In this document: one piece after another, positions 8,774-16,999 of the stretch
Numbering within the stretch: position 1 is the stretch's first letter
How the letters are laid out: each line of letters starts with the position of its first letter
Source of the DNA: Ensifer adhaerens
GTDB lineage: Bacteria > Pseudomonadota > Alphaproteobacteria > Rhizobiales > Rhizobiaceae
Assembly: GCF_002007205.1 (NCBI RefSeq)
Contig: NZ_LAZS01000008.1
Span: 372,001-436,000, forward strand
DNA length: 64,000 nt
Direction: 5' to 3'
Program-made: the position numbers and the translations under genes
Notes under the pieces: model-generated
Databases searched by the model: none
Told to the model about the DNA's origin: nothing
Seen by the model: only the letters and a program-made list of their open reading frames with translations

Positions 8774-10026
8774 TGAATGCAATGAACCGCCTCCCCAATA
8801 TCCTGGTCGTGGGTACGGGAGACACCAAATGCGACGAACTCCAGTTCATGGCGTCTGTCATCCGCGAAGCCGGCGGCATGCCCGTAATGATGGATGTCAG
8901 CATTCTCGGCGACCCACCCTATGTGCCTGAGTATTCTCGTCACGACATCGCCGAAGCGGCAGGCGTCACCATCGCGGCGATTGCCGCAAGCGGCGACGAA
9001 CACAGCGCCATGGCGCTGATGGCGGAAGGTGCCGCCGCCCTCACCCGCTCGCTCTACGAAGCCGGCCAGGCCGACGGGGTCATTATCCTCGGCGGTTCCA
9101 TGGGCACCGATCTCGCCCTCGACGTTGCCGCGGCGCTGCCGCTCGGCGTGCCGAAATTCATCGTCTCGACCATTGCCTTTTCGCACCTGCTGCCGCCGGA
9201 GCGCATCGCCCCGGATCTGATGATGATCCTCTGGGCCGGCGGGCTCTACGGCCTCAACGGCATCTGCCGCTCCGTGCTTTCACAGGCCTGCGGCGCCGTT
9301 GTCGGCGCCGCGCGCTTCGGCACGAAACCGGATGGGGCGCGGCCGGTGATCGGCATGACCTCGCTCGGATCGAGCTGCCTCAAATACATGAAACACCTGA
9401 AACCCGAACTCGAACGCCGCGGCTACGACGTCGCCGTCTTCCACTCGACCGGCATGGGCGGGCGCGCCTTCGAGGCGATTGCCGCTGAGAAGGGTTTCAC
9501 CGCTGTCTTCGACCTCTGCATCCAGGAGGTCAGCAACCACCATCATGGAACGGTCGTCACGTCAGGACCGGACCGGCTGGAGAATGCCGGGCGATCCGGC
9601 ATTCCGCAGATCGTTGCACCCGGTGCTGTCGACATGGTTGACCTGCCGGCCTGGCAACCGGTTCCTGAAACCTTCGCCGGCCGTCCCTATCACGCTCACA
9701 ACCGGCTGCTCGGCTCGGTGACCACCTCGTCGGAAGGGCGGCGCGAGATCGCTCGCGTCATCGGCGGCAAACTTGCCGGCACCGGCGCTGAGGTCGCCTT
9801 CATCCTGCCGCTTCGGGGCATCCAGGAATGGGACCAACCGGAGGAGCCGCTGCATGAGCCGGAAGCGCTCGACGCCTTCATCGACGAGATGCGCCGGTCG
9901 ATCCCGTCAGGCGTCGCGCTGCACGAGGTCGACAGCCACATCAATGCGCCGGAATTCTCGCAGGCTGCACTTGCAATCTTCGACGACTGGGTGGCACGCG
10001 GCATCGTGCCCGAGGGCCGGCCATGA
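8773..10026 (+). CDS. Tm-1-like ATP-binding (UPF0261) protein
   Basis: A 417-residue protein of the UPF0261/Tm-1-like family, named after the tomato protein Tm-1 that inhibits tobamovirus replication. The N-terminus has VVGTGDTKCDEL, the family's nucleotide-binding start, then GGSMGTDLA near residue 110 and the histidine-rich EVSNHHHG segment near residue 255. The C-terminal TIM-barrel partner that is often fused or adjacent in this family is not present here. Its bacterial role is not established. The start overlaps the IclR stop and its own stop overlaps the HAD gene (ATGA), which indicates translational coupling and a role in the same pathway. Confidence 0.8.
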   Translation: MNAMNRLPNILVVGTGDTKCDELQFMASVIREAGGMPVMMDVSILGDPPYVPEYSRHDIAEAAGVTIAAIAASGDEHSAMALMAEGAAALTRSLYEAGQADGVIILGGSMGTDLALDVAAALPLGVPKFIVSTIAFSHLLPPERIAPDLMMILWAGGLYGLNGICRSVLSQACGAVVGAARFGTKPDGARPVIGMTSLGSSCLKYMKHLKPELERRGYDVAVFHSTGMGGRAFEAIAAEKGFTAVFDLCIQEVSNHHHGTVVTSGPDRLENAGRSGIPQIVAPGAVDMVDLPAWQPVPETFAGRPYHAHNRLLGSVTTSSEGRREIARVIGGKLAGTGAEVAFILPLRGIQEWDQPEEPLHEPEALDAFIDEMRRSIPSGVALHEVDSHINAPEFSQAALAIFDDWVARGIVPEGRP

Positions 10027-10709
10027 CGAAAACCTTAACCGGCACCAGGAGCGACAAGGCACTGATCCTCGATTTCGGCGGCGTCGTCACCCGCACGCTG
10101 TTCGAAACCCATGACGTCACCGAGCGCGCGCTCGGCCTTGCGCCCGGCACGCTCACGTGGCGCGGTCCCTTCGATCCTGCCACCGATCCGCTCTGGACGG
10201 CGATGCAGCGGCGCGAGATTACCGAGCGGGACTATTGGACAACACGCACGCGCGAGGTCGGAAAGTTGCTCGGCGAAGACTGGAGCGACATGAAGACCTT
10301 CGTGCAACGGGCGCGTGGGGCCGAGCCGGAACTCGTGCTCAGGCCCGAGGCGCGTGAGGCGATCCTCACCGCCCACAGGGCGGGCATCCGGCTCGCGATC
10401 CTCTCCAACGAACTCGACCTCTTCTACGGTGTCGCGTTCCGCGAGCGTTTCCCGCTGATCGAACACTTCGAGACGATCGTCGACGCCACCTACACCCATA
10501 TCCTGAAGCCCGATCCACGCGCCTATGAGCTGGTACTGAGCCAGCTCAACTTGCCGCGCGAAGCCTGCGTCTTCGTGGATGACCAATTGAAGAACACCGA
10601 GGGTGCGCGGGCCGTCGGCCTGCCTCACGTCCATTTCGACGTCACCCGCCCCGCTGAAAGCTATGCCCGAGCGCTTCGGATGCTCGGCCTTGAACAGACA
10701 GGAGCATGA
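10023..10709 (+). CDS. HAD-superfamily hydrolase
   Basis: A 228-residue HAD-family protein. Motif I is DFGGVV near residue 18, so the nucleophile Asp is present but the usual +2 Asp is Gly, as in some YihX-like members. Motif II is the LSN serine near residue 130, motif III is the Lys in HILKPD near residue 160, and motif IV is FVDDQLKN near residue 185. A phosphatase acting on a small phosphorylated metabolite is most likely. It overlaps both neighbours by 4 nt, so it is coupled to the Tm-1-like and aminotransferase genes. It could recycle a dead-end phosphate ester in the kinase-lyase pathway (inference). Confidence 0.83.
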   Translation: MTKTLTGTRSDKALILDFGGVVTRTLFETHDVTERALGLAPGTLTWRGPFDPATDPLWTAMQRREITERDYWTTRTREVGKLLGEDWSDMKTFVQRARGAEPELVLRPEAREAILTAHRAGIRLAILSNELDLFYGVAFRERFPLIEHFETIVDATYTHILKPDPRAYELVLSQLNLPREACVFVDDQLKNTEGARAVGLPHVHFDVTRPAESYARALRMLGLEQTGA

Positions 10710-12067
10710 CCATGCGCGAAACCAACTTCCTCATCGAGAACAACGCCCGCCATCTCTGGCATCCGATGGCACACCCGGCCGAGATGCAGGCGACGCCGCC
10801 GCGCATCATCAATGCCGGCGAGGGCGTCGAGATCGTCGATATCCACGGCAAGAAGGTGCTCGATGCGGTCGGCGGTCTCTGGAACGTCAATCTCGGATAT
10901 TCCTGCGAGCCGGTGAAAGAGGCAATCCGACGGCAGCTCGACGAGCTGCCCTATTATTCGACCTTCCGTGGCACCACCAATTCGCCGCTGATCGAGCTTT
11001 CCTACGAGCTCGCGGAATGGTTCCGCGAGGACGGGCTGACGCGCTCGTTCTTCACCTCCGGCGGCTCGGATTCCGTCGAGACCTGCCTGCGGCTTGCACG
11101 TCAGTACCACAAGCTCAACGGCCAGCCGGAGCGCACCAAGTTCGTGGCGCTGAAAAAGGGCTATCACGGCACCCATTTCGGCGGCGCCTCGGTCAACGGC
11201 AACTCAAATTTCCGCCGCAACTACGAGCCGCTGCTGCCGGGCGTCTTCCATCTGCCGGCGCCCTATACCTATCGCAACCCGTTCGACACCACCGATGGCG
11301 TCATCATTGCAAAGGCGATCGCGCGGTTGTTCGAAGACGAGATCGCCTTCCAGGGCGCCGACACGATCGCGGCACTGATCATGGAGCCGGTGCTCGGCGC
11401 CGGCGGCGTGATCGTGCCGCACGAAACCTTCATGCCGCTGATGCGCGAGATCTGCGACCGCCACGGCATCCTCTTGATCGCCGACGAAGTGATCACCGCC
11501 TTCGGCCGCACCGGCGCCTGGACCGGCTCGCGCCTCTTCGGCGTGAAGCCGGATTTCATGTCGACCGCCAAGGCGATCACCAACGGCTACTACCCCTTCG
11601 GCGCCGTCATGATCGCCGACAAGGTGGCTGAGGTCTTCGAGAGCAACCGCACCGCAGCCGGATCGATCGGCCATGGCTACACCTATTCCGGCCATCCGGT
11701 CGGTGCTGCGGCAGCGCTCGCAACGCTGAAGGAGACGCGCAAGCAGAACGTGGCGGCGAATGCCGGTGCCCGCGGCGAGGAGCTGATGGCCGGTCTCGAA
11801 GCACTCAAGGAGCGGCACGAACTGATCGGCGACGTGCGCGGTAAGGGTCTGATGTGCGCGCTCGAACTGGTCTCCGATCGGGAGAAGAAGACCGGTGCGG
11901 CGAAGGACGTCGTCCAGAAGGTCCAGGACGTGACCTATGACGCCGGCGTCATGGTGCGCACGTCAGGCGCCAACATCATCCTGTCGCCGCCGCTCGTCAT
12001 CACAGCGAACGACGTTGCCCGCATTCTGACGGCTCTCGATGCCGGCCTGACCGCCGCAAGGGGATAA
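10706..12067 (+). CDS. Class III omega-aminotransferase
   Basis: A 453-residue PLP enzyme of the class III (omega) aminotransferase fold. The PLP lysine is in STAKAITNGYYP near residue 290, the Asp that contacts the pyridine nitrogen is in LIADEVITAFGRTG near residue 260, and the N-terminal HLWHPMAH resembles beta-alanine/putrescine-pyruvate aminotransferases. It probably transfers an amino group from an amine or omega-amino acid to pyruvate. The ATG at 10706 overlaps the HAD stop and has AGGAGC before it. It is followed after 4 nt by a second class III enzyme that is a different subfamily, so the two are not recent duplicates. Confidence 0.88.
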   Translation: MTMRETNFLIENNARHLWHPMAHPAEMQATPPRIINAGEGVEIVDIHGKKVLDAVGGLWNVNLGYSCEPVKEAIRRQLDELPYYSTFRGTTNSPLIELSYELAEWFREDGLTRSFFTSGGSDSVETCLRLARQYHKLNGQPERTKFVALKKGYHGTHFGGASVNGNSNFRRNYEPLLPGVFHLPAPYTYRNPFDTTDGVIIAKAIARLFEDEIAFQGADTIAALIMEPVLGAGGVIVPHETFMPLMREICDRHGILLIADEVITAFGRTGAWTGSRLFGVKPDFMSTAKAITNGYYPFGAVMIADKVAEVFESNRTAAGSIGHGYTYSGHPVGAAAALATLKETRKQNVAANAGARGEELMAGLEALKERHELIGDVRGKGLMCALELVSDREKKTGAAKDVVQKVQDVTYDAGVMVRTSGANIILSPPLVITANDVARILTALDAGLTAARG

Positions 12068-12071
12068 CGCC

Positions 12072-13355
12072 ATGACCGGCAACGCGGATCTGATCGCGCG
12101 CCGCGAGCAATTGCTCGGGCGCAACATGTCGCTGTTCTACGAGGAGCCGGTGCATCTGGTGCGCGGCGAAGGCGTCTGGCTTTTCGACGCCGACGGCCGC
12201 CGCTACCTCGATTGCTACAACAACGTGCCGCATGTCGGCCATTGCCACCCGCGGGTGACCGAGGCAATCGCCCGGCAGGCATCGACGCTGAACACCCACA
12301 CGCGCTACCTGCACGAGGGCATTCTCGACTATGTCGAGCGGCTGACCGCCACCTTCGACAAGAGCCTCGACACGGCGATCCTGACCTGCACCGGCAGCGA
12401 GGCGAACGACGTGGCGCTGCGCATGGCGCAAGCGGTGACCGGCAGGACCGGCGTGATCGCCACCGACCACACCTATCACGGCAATACCGCGGCTGTGTCG
12501 CAGCTTTCGACCCGCATGCCGCCGGTCGGCGGTTTCAGTGGCCATGTGCGCCACGTGCCGGCACCCGACAGCTACCGGCCGCTTGGCGGCGCGCAGGGCG
12601 CTGCCTTTGCCGCAGCCTTCACCGCCAAGGTGGAAGAAGCGATCGCTTCGCTCGAGCAGAGCTCGCACGGTTTCTCGGCGCTGATCATCGATCCCTTCTT
12701 TGCCAATGAAGGATTCCCGGAACTGCCGGCAGGCTTTCTCGACGGCGCCGTCGCCGCCGTCAGAAAGGCCGGCGGTCTGGTCATTGCCGATGAAGTCCAG
12801 CCGGGCTTCGGCCGCACAGGCGGCCATATGTGGGGACACCAGAAGGCGGGCCTCGTTCCCGATATCGCCACGCTTGGAAAACCGATGGGCAACGGCCACC
12901 CGATCGGCGGTGTCGTTGCGGGCGCCGACACGCTCAACGCCTTCCGCAAGGCGTTTCGCTATTTCAACACTTTCGGCGGCAATCCCGTATCCTGCGCGGC
13001 GGCCATGGCCGTGCTTGATGTTATTGACGACGAAAAGCTGATCGAGAACGCCGCCACCGTAGGCACCTATGCCAAAGCGGGACTTGCTCGACTTGCGGAG
13101 AAGCACAGCTTGATCGGCGAGATCCGGGGCAGCGGGCTGTTCTTCGGTGCCGAACTCGTCAGCGATCGCGGAGCCAAAACGCCCGCGGGCGATCTCGCGA
13201 CCAAAGTGATCAACGCCATGCGCGAGCGCGGCGTGCTGATAGGCAAGCTCGGCATCCACCAATGCACGACGAAGATCCGGCCGCCGATGCCGTTTAGCCG
13301 CGACAATGCCGATCTCATGCTGTCGACGCTCGACGACGTGCTTGCGGGCCTGTGA
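12072..13355 (+). CDS. AGXT2L-type phospho-lyase (class III PLP enzyme)
   Basis: A 427-residue class III PLP enzyme that looks like the eukaryotic AGXT2L1/AGXT2L2 proteins rather than a transaminase. The matching segments are CYNNVPHVGHCHPRV near residue 52, NTHTRYLH near 75 and CTGSEANDVALR near 110; the PLP Lys is in ATLGKPMGNGHP near residue 275. AGXT2L enzymes eliminate ammonia and phosphate from phosphoethanolamine or 5-phosphohydroxylysine to give an aldehyde. An APH-type kinase is encoded 7 nt downstream, which is what such an enzyme needs. A plain aminotransferase is the alternative. Confidence 0.8.
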   Translation: MTGNADLIARREQLLGRNMSLFYEEPVHLVRGEGVWLFDADGRRYLDCYNNVPHVGHCHPRVTEAIARQASTLNTHTRYLHEGILDYVERLTATFDKSLDTAILTCTGSEANDVALRMAQAVTGRTGVIATDHTYHGNTAAVSQLSTRMPPVGGFSGHVRHVPAPDSYRPLGGAQGAAFAAAFTAKVEEAIASLEQSSHGFSALIIDPFFANEGFPELPAGFLDGAVAAVRKAGGLVIADEVQPGFGRTGGHMWGHQKAGLVPDIATLGKPMGNGHPIGGVVAGADTLNAFRKAFRYFNTFGGNPVSCAAAMAVLDVIDDEKLIENAATVGTYAKAGLARLAEKHSLIGEIRGSGLFFGAELVSDRGAKTPAGDLATKVINAMRERGVLIGKLGIHQCTTKIRPPMPFSRDNADLMLSTLDDVLAGL

Positions 13356-13362
13356 GCGGCCG

Positions 13363-14373
13363 ATGTCGGTGGACCTGTCCAAACCCTTTCGCCACGCGCT
13401 CGACAATCGCGCGCGTCAGGCACTCGTCCATTGGGGCGTCGCCGACCAGCAGCCGGAACTGCTGAAGTATCGGGAGAATGCTGTGTTTCGCGTCCGCCTT
13501 GCCGACGGGCGTCCGGCCGCGCTGCGGCTGCATCGGGCAGGCTATCACAGCGAAACAGCACTCCGCTCAGAGCTGCAATGGATGGCCGCGCTTGGCGATG
13601 GCGGTCTCGCGGTTCCGCGGCCGATCGCGGCGGCGGACGGGCGGCTGCTTGTCGCCCTGCCGGACGCTGGCGAACTTGCCGCGCAGCATGTCGATGTCAT
13701 TGGCTGGGTGGATGGGGAGCCATTGGGCGAAAGCGGAAAACGGTTGTCCCATTCGCCCGGGCGGCTCGTCGAGATTTTCTCGTCGCTCGGCGCCTCGATG
13801 GCCGAGATGCACAATCTTGCCGATCGCTGGACGCCACCCGACGGCTTCTGGCGCGCGGCCTGGAACGGGGACGGCCTGATTGGGGAACGCCCAATCTGGG
13901 GCCGGTTCTGGGATTGTGAGGGCTTGTCCGCAGCGCCGGCGTCGGCGCTGTCGAACCTTCGCCTCGATCTCCGGCAACGCCTGGCAGTAATGCCGACTCC
14001 GGCTAGGGATTTCGGATTGATCCACGCCGATCTCGTACGCGAGAACGTGCTGGTCGACGCTACAGGGGTAAAATTCATCGACTTCGACGATGCGGGCTAC
14101 GGCTATCGCCTGTTTGATCTCGCAACCGCGCTTTTGAAGAACAGACGTGAGCCGGCATACGAAATGATCGAGGCGGCCCTCATCGCCGGCTATCGCAGCT
14201 CGCGCAGCCTTACGGAGGAAGCGCTTGCCGGCCTGCCGCTGTTCCTCGTGCTTCGCAGCCTCACCTATATCGGCTGGTTTGCTGCGCGCCCGGAACTCCC
14301 CGGTGCGCGCGAGCGCGTCCGGCGCTACGCCGACGAGACGCTGGCGCTTGCCGAAGAACTGGGTTTCAGATGA
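13363..14373 (+). CDS. APH-family small-molecule kinase (amino alcohol/hydroxylysine kinase-like)
   Basis: A 336-residue kinase of the aminoglycoside phosphotransferase (APH)/choline kinase fold. The catalytic loop is GLIHADLVRENVLVD near residue 225, and the metal-binding Asp is in FIDFDDAGYG near residue 245. The Lys-equivalent region lies around AALRLHR near residue 50. I chose the ATG at 13363, 8 nt after the lyase stop, because the longer frame overlaps the lyase gene. Next to the AGXT2L-type lyase it is best read as the kinase that makes the lyase substrate, by analogy with the hydroxylysine kinase/phospho-lyase pair or with amino-alcohol kinases. The substrate is unproven. Confidence 0.8.
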   Translation: MSVDLSKPFRHALDNRARQALVHWGVADQQPELLKYRENAVFRVRLADGRPAALRLHRAGYHSETALRSELQWMAALGDGGLAVPRPIAAADGRLLVALPDAGELAAQHVDVIGWVDGEPLGESGKRLSHSPGRLVEIFSSLGASMAEMHNLADRWTPPDGFWRAAWNGDGLIGERPIWGRFWDCEGLSAAPASALSNLRLDLRQRLAVMPTPARDFGLIHADLVRENVLVDATGVKFIDFDDAGYGYRLFDLATALLKNRREPAYEMIEAALIAGYRSSRSLTEEALAGLPLFLVLRSLTYIGWFAARPELPGARERVRRYADETLALAEELGFR

Positions 14374-14393
14374 ACGCGGCGCTGCCGAAGCAC

Positions 14394-14882
14394 TCAATCG
14401 TTGAGGTTTGCGAGCTCGTCCAGCATGTCGAGCAGGACTTCGACACGCTCGCGGCCGTAGCGGGTTTCGAGCTCCTCGTAGATCGCCCGGCTTTCCGGGC
14501 TGACATCGGCGATCACCCGCATGCCCTCCGGCGCAATCTCGAGCAGGACGCGCCGGCCGTCGTCGGCATCCTTGTGCTTGGTGATCAGGCCGCGTTCTTC
14601 CAGCGAGCGAATGATACGGGTGAGGCTCGGTGCCAGAATGAAGGCCTTGTCGGCCATTTCGGACGCATCGACCCGGCCGGCTTCCGCAAGAATGCGGATC
14701 ACCCGCCATTGCTGCTCGGTGATGTCGTGGCGGGCCAACATCGGGCGGAAATGCGCCATGACCGCTTCGCGTGCGCGCAGAAGCGCGATCGGCAGCGATC
14801 GGCGGGTATTGTGCGGCAAAAGGGCGTCGTGACCGAGATCGGTCTTGGTTTTCTCACGGCTCATGGCCGTTCTATCGGACAT
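14394..14882 (-). CDS. hpaR: HpaR, MarR-family regulator of homoprotocatechuate degradation
   Basis: A 162-residue MarR-type repressor with the strongly conserved HpaR pattern: SLPIALLRAREAVMAHFRP at residues 30-48, then ITEQQWRVIRIL and a winged HTH ending RSLEERGLITKHKDADDGRR. HpaR proteins repress the hpa meta-cleavage genes and release DNA when the aromatic substrate binds. It is divergent from hpaF, and a near-palindrome at 14951-14965 is a candidate operator. An in-frame ATG at 14864 is an alternative start. Confidence 0.88.
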   Translation of the reverse strand: MSDRTAMSREKTKTDLGHDALLPHNTRRSLPIALLRAREAVMAHFRPMLARHDITEQQWRVIRILAEAGRVDASEMADKAFILAPSLTRIIRSLEERGLITKHKDADDGRRVLLEIAPEGMRVIADVSPESRAIYEELETRYGRERVEVLLDMLDELANLND

Positions 14883-14948
14883 TTTCTTGCGTTCCGCAAT
14901 TGGCAGCTGCGGCCACAGACTCCGAGCTGCTTGACACCGCCATCAATT

Positions 14949-14968
14949 TCATTAACGTGTTAAATATA
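14949..14968. promoter_or_regulatory. Candidate HpaR operator
   Basis: ATTAACGTGTTAAAT at 14951-14965 is a near-perfect inverted repeat in an otherwise GC-rich gap, 26 bp before the hpaF start and within the hpaR-hpaF divergent region. Its AT-rich flank also supplies a -10-like TAAATAT. A MarR dimer bound here would block hpaF transcription. Binding is inferred. Confidence 0.5.
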
Positions 14969-14990
14969 TGAGAGCGCATCGGGAGGAAAG

Positions 14991-15383
14991 ATGCCGCATC
15001 TGACAATCGAATATTCCGGCAATCTCGACACCCAAGTCGACTTTGCCCGGCTTTGCCGGACCGTCCACAAGGCGGTCCTCGGCACCGGCCTTTTCGAGCT
15101 CGGTGCCGTCAGGGTGCGCACGATCCAGAGCCGCGACTATGCGATCGCCGACCTCCTGCCGGAAAACGGCTTCATCGACATGTCCTTCCGCATCGGCCGC
15201 GGCCGCAGCGAGGCCGAGAAGAAGGCCACCGGTGAAGCGATCTTCAAGGCCGTCAGCGACGAGCTTTCGCAGCTTTTCGCTACACCACATTTCGCCCTCA
15301 GCCTCGAAATCCGCGAGATCGATCCGGAGCTGAGCTGGAAGAAAAACGCCATTCACCCGCGGCTGCGCGCCTCCAACGGCTAA
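14991..15383 (+). CDS. hpaF: 5-carboxymethyl-2-hydroxymuconate delta-isomerase
   Basis: A 130-residue protein of the CHMI/tautomerase family. The catalytic N-terminal proline follows the initiator Met (MPHLTIEYSGNL). The enzyme isomerises 5-carboxymethyl-2-hydroxymuconate to its oxo form, the step after aldehyde oxidation in homoprotocatechuate degradation. The ribosome-binding site GGGAGGAAAG is strong. It is the first gene of the hpa operon, with hpaE 65 bp downstream. Confidence 0.88.
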   Translation: MPHLTIEYSGNLDTQVDFARLCRTVHKAVLGTGLFELGAVRVRTIQSRDYAIADLLPENGFIDMSFRIGRGRSEAEKKATGEAIFKAVSDELSQLFATPHFALSLEIREIDPELSWKKNAIHPRLRASNG

Positions 15384-15448
15384 GCGCGGCCCTCCCCTCA
15401 AAAAGACGGCAGTGCGCGGCAAGATCTGCGCCAGCATCGGAGAACATC

Positions 15449-16966
15449 ATGTCCAAGCTCGATGAAAACCTCGCCAAGGCGGAAGGCTATCTCGCCCGCT
15501 TCAGACGCGAAGGCGTGTTCAACCACATCGACGGCGAGGCGGTGCCGGCACTTGACGGCGAGACCTTCGAGACGATCTCGCCCGTCGACCTGAAGCCGCT
15601 CGCAAGGGTCGCACGTGGCAAGGCAGCCGATATCGATCGCGCGGCAAAGGCTGCGAAGGCCTCCTTCGCCGAATGGGCCGCGATGCCCGGCGAGACGCGC
15701 AAGAAGCTGCTGCACAAAATCGCCGACGCAATCGTCGCCCGCGCCGAGGAAATCGCCTTCGTCGAGTGCATGGACACCGGACAATCGCTGAAGTTCATGG
15801 CGAAGGCTGCCCTGCGCGGGGCGGAAAACTTCCGTTTCTTCGCCGACCGGGCGCCGGAGGCGCGCGACGGCAAGGTGCTGCGCGGTGGCAACCAGATCAA
15901 CATGACGACGCGCGTGCCGATCGGTCCGGTCGGCATCATCACCCCCTGGAACACGCCGTTCATGCTCTCGACCTGGAAGATCGCGCCGGCGCTTGCCGCC
16001 GGTTGCACGGTCGTGCACAAGCCGGCTGAGTTCTCTCCGCTGACCGCGCGGCTGCTGGTCGAGATCGCCGAGGACGCCGGCCTGCCCAAGGGCGTGTGGA
16101 ACCTCGTCAACGGCTTCGGCGAGGATGCCGGTCGGGCGCTGACCGAACATCCCGATATCAAGGCGATCGGCTTCGTCGGCGAAAGCCGCACCGGCTCGAT
16201 GATCATGAAGCAAGGTGCCGAGACGCTGAAGCGGGTTCATTTCGAGCTTGGCGGCAAGAACCCCGTGATCGTCTTTGCCGATGCCGATCTCGAACGCGCG
16301 GCAGACGCCGCGGTCTTCATGATCTACTCGCTGAACGGCGAGCGCTGCACCTCGTCCTCGCGGCTCCTGGTCGAAGACAGCATCTACGATCGCTTCACGG
16401 CGCTGGTCGCCGAGAAGGCGAGCCGCATCAAGGTCGGCCATCCGCTCGCCCCGGAAACCGTCATCGGCCCGCTCATCCATCCGGTGCACGAGAAGAAGGT
16501 GCTCGACTATATCCGCATCGGCCGCGAGGAAGGCGCGACTGTTGCTGCCGGTGGCGAGAAGTTCGACGGGCCTGGTGGTGGCTGCTACGTGACCCCGACG
16601 CTATTCACCGGCGCCAACAACACCATGCGCATCGCCCAGGAGGAGATCTTCGGGCCGGTGCTGACCGCAATCCCGTTCAAGGACGAAGCGGAGGCGCTGA
16701 TGCTCGCCAACGACACACAATACGGCCTGACCGGTTATCTCTGGACTTCGGACGTTACCCGCGCCTTCCGCTTTACCGACCGTCTCGAAGCCGGGATGAT
16801 CTGGGTAAACTCGGAGAACGTGCGCCACCTGCCGACACCCTTCGGCGGGGTCAAGAGCTCGGGCATCGGCCGCGATGGCGGCGACTGGTCGTTCGATTTT
16901 TACATGGAAACCAAAAACATTGCCTTTGCCAGCTCGGCGCATGCGATCGCCAAGCTCGGCGGCTGA
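15449..16966 (+). CDS. hpaE: 5-carboxymethyl-2-hydroxymuconate semialdehyde dehydrogenase
   Basis: A 505-residue NAD-dependent aldehyde dehydrogenase. The cofactor motif PWNTPFM is near residue 168, the catalytic Glu is in FELGGKNP near 267 and the catalytic Cys in NGERCTSSSR near 301. The length and the pattern GERCTSSSRLL fit HpaE. It oxidises the ring-opened semialdehyde produced by HpaD to 5-carboxymethyl-2-hydroxymuconate. It lies between hpaF and hpaD in the same orientation, with GGAGAAC before the ATG. Confidence 0.92.
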   Translation: MSKLDENLAKAEGYLARFRREGVFNHIDGEAVPALDGETFETISPVDLKPLARVARGKAADIDRAAKAAKASFAEWAAMPGETRKKLLHKIADAIVARAEEIAFVECMDTGQSLKFMAKAALRGAENFRFFADRAPEARDGKVLRGGNQINMTTRVPIGPVGIITPWNTPFMLSTWKIAPALAAGCTVVHKPAEFSPLTARLLVEIAEDAGLPKGVWNLVNGFGEDAGRALTEHPDIKAIGFVGESRTGSMIMKQGAETLKRVHFELGGKNPVIVFADADLERAADAAVFMIYSLNGERCTSSSRLLVEDSIYDRFTALVAEKASRIKVGHPLAPETVIGPLIHPVHEKKVLDYIRIGREEGATVAAGGEKFDGPGGGCYVTPTLFTGANNTMRIAQEEIFGPVLTAIPFKDEAEALMLANDTQYGLTGYLWTSDVTRAFRFTDRLEAGMIWVNSENVRHLPTPFGGVKSSGIGRDGGDWSFDFYMETKNIAFASSAHAIAKLGG

Positions 16967-16999
16967 GCGCGCTGGCAGAAAATTCTGGAGGAGACATCT

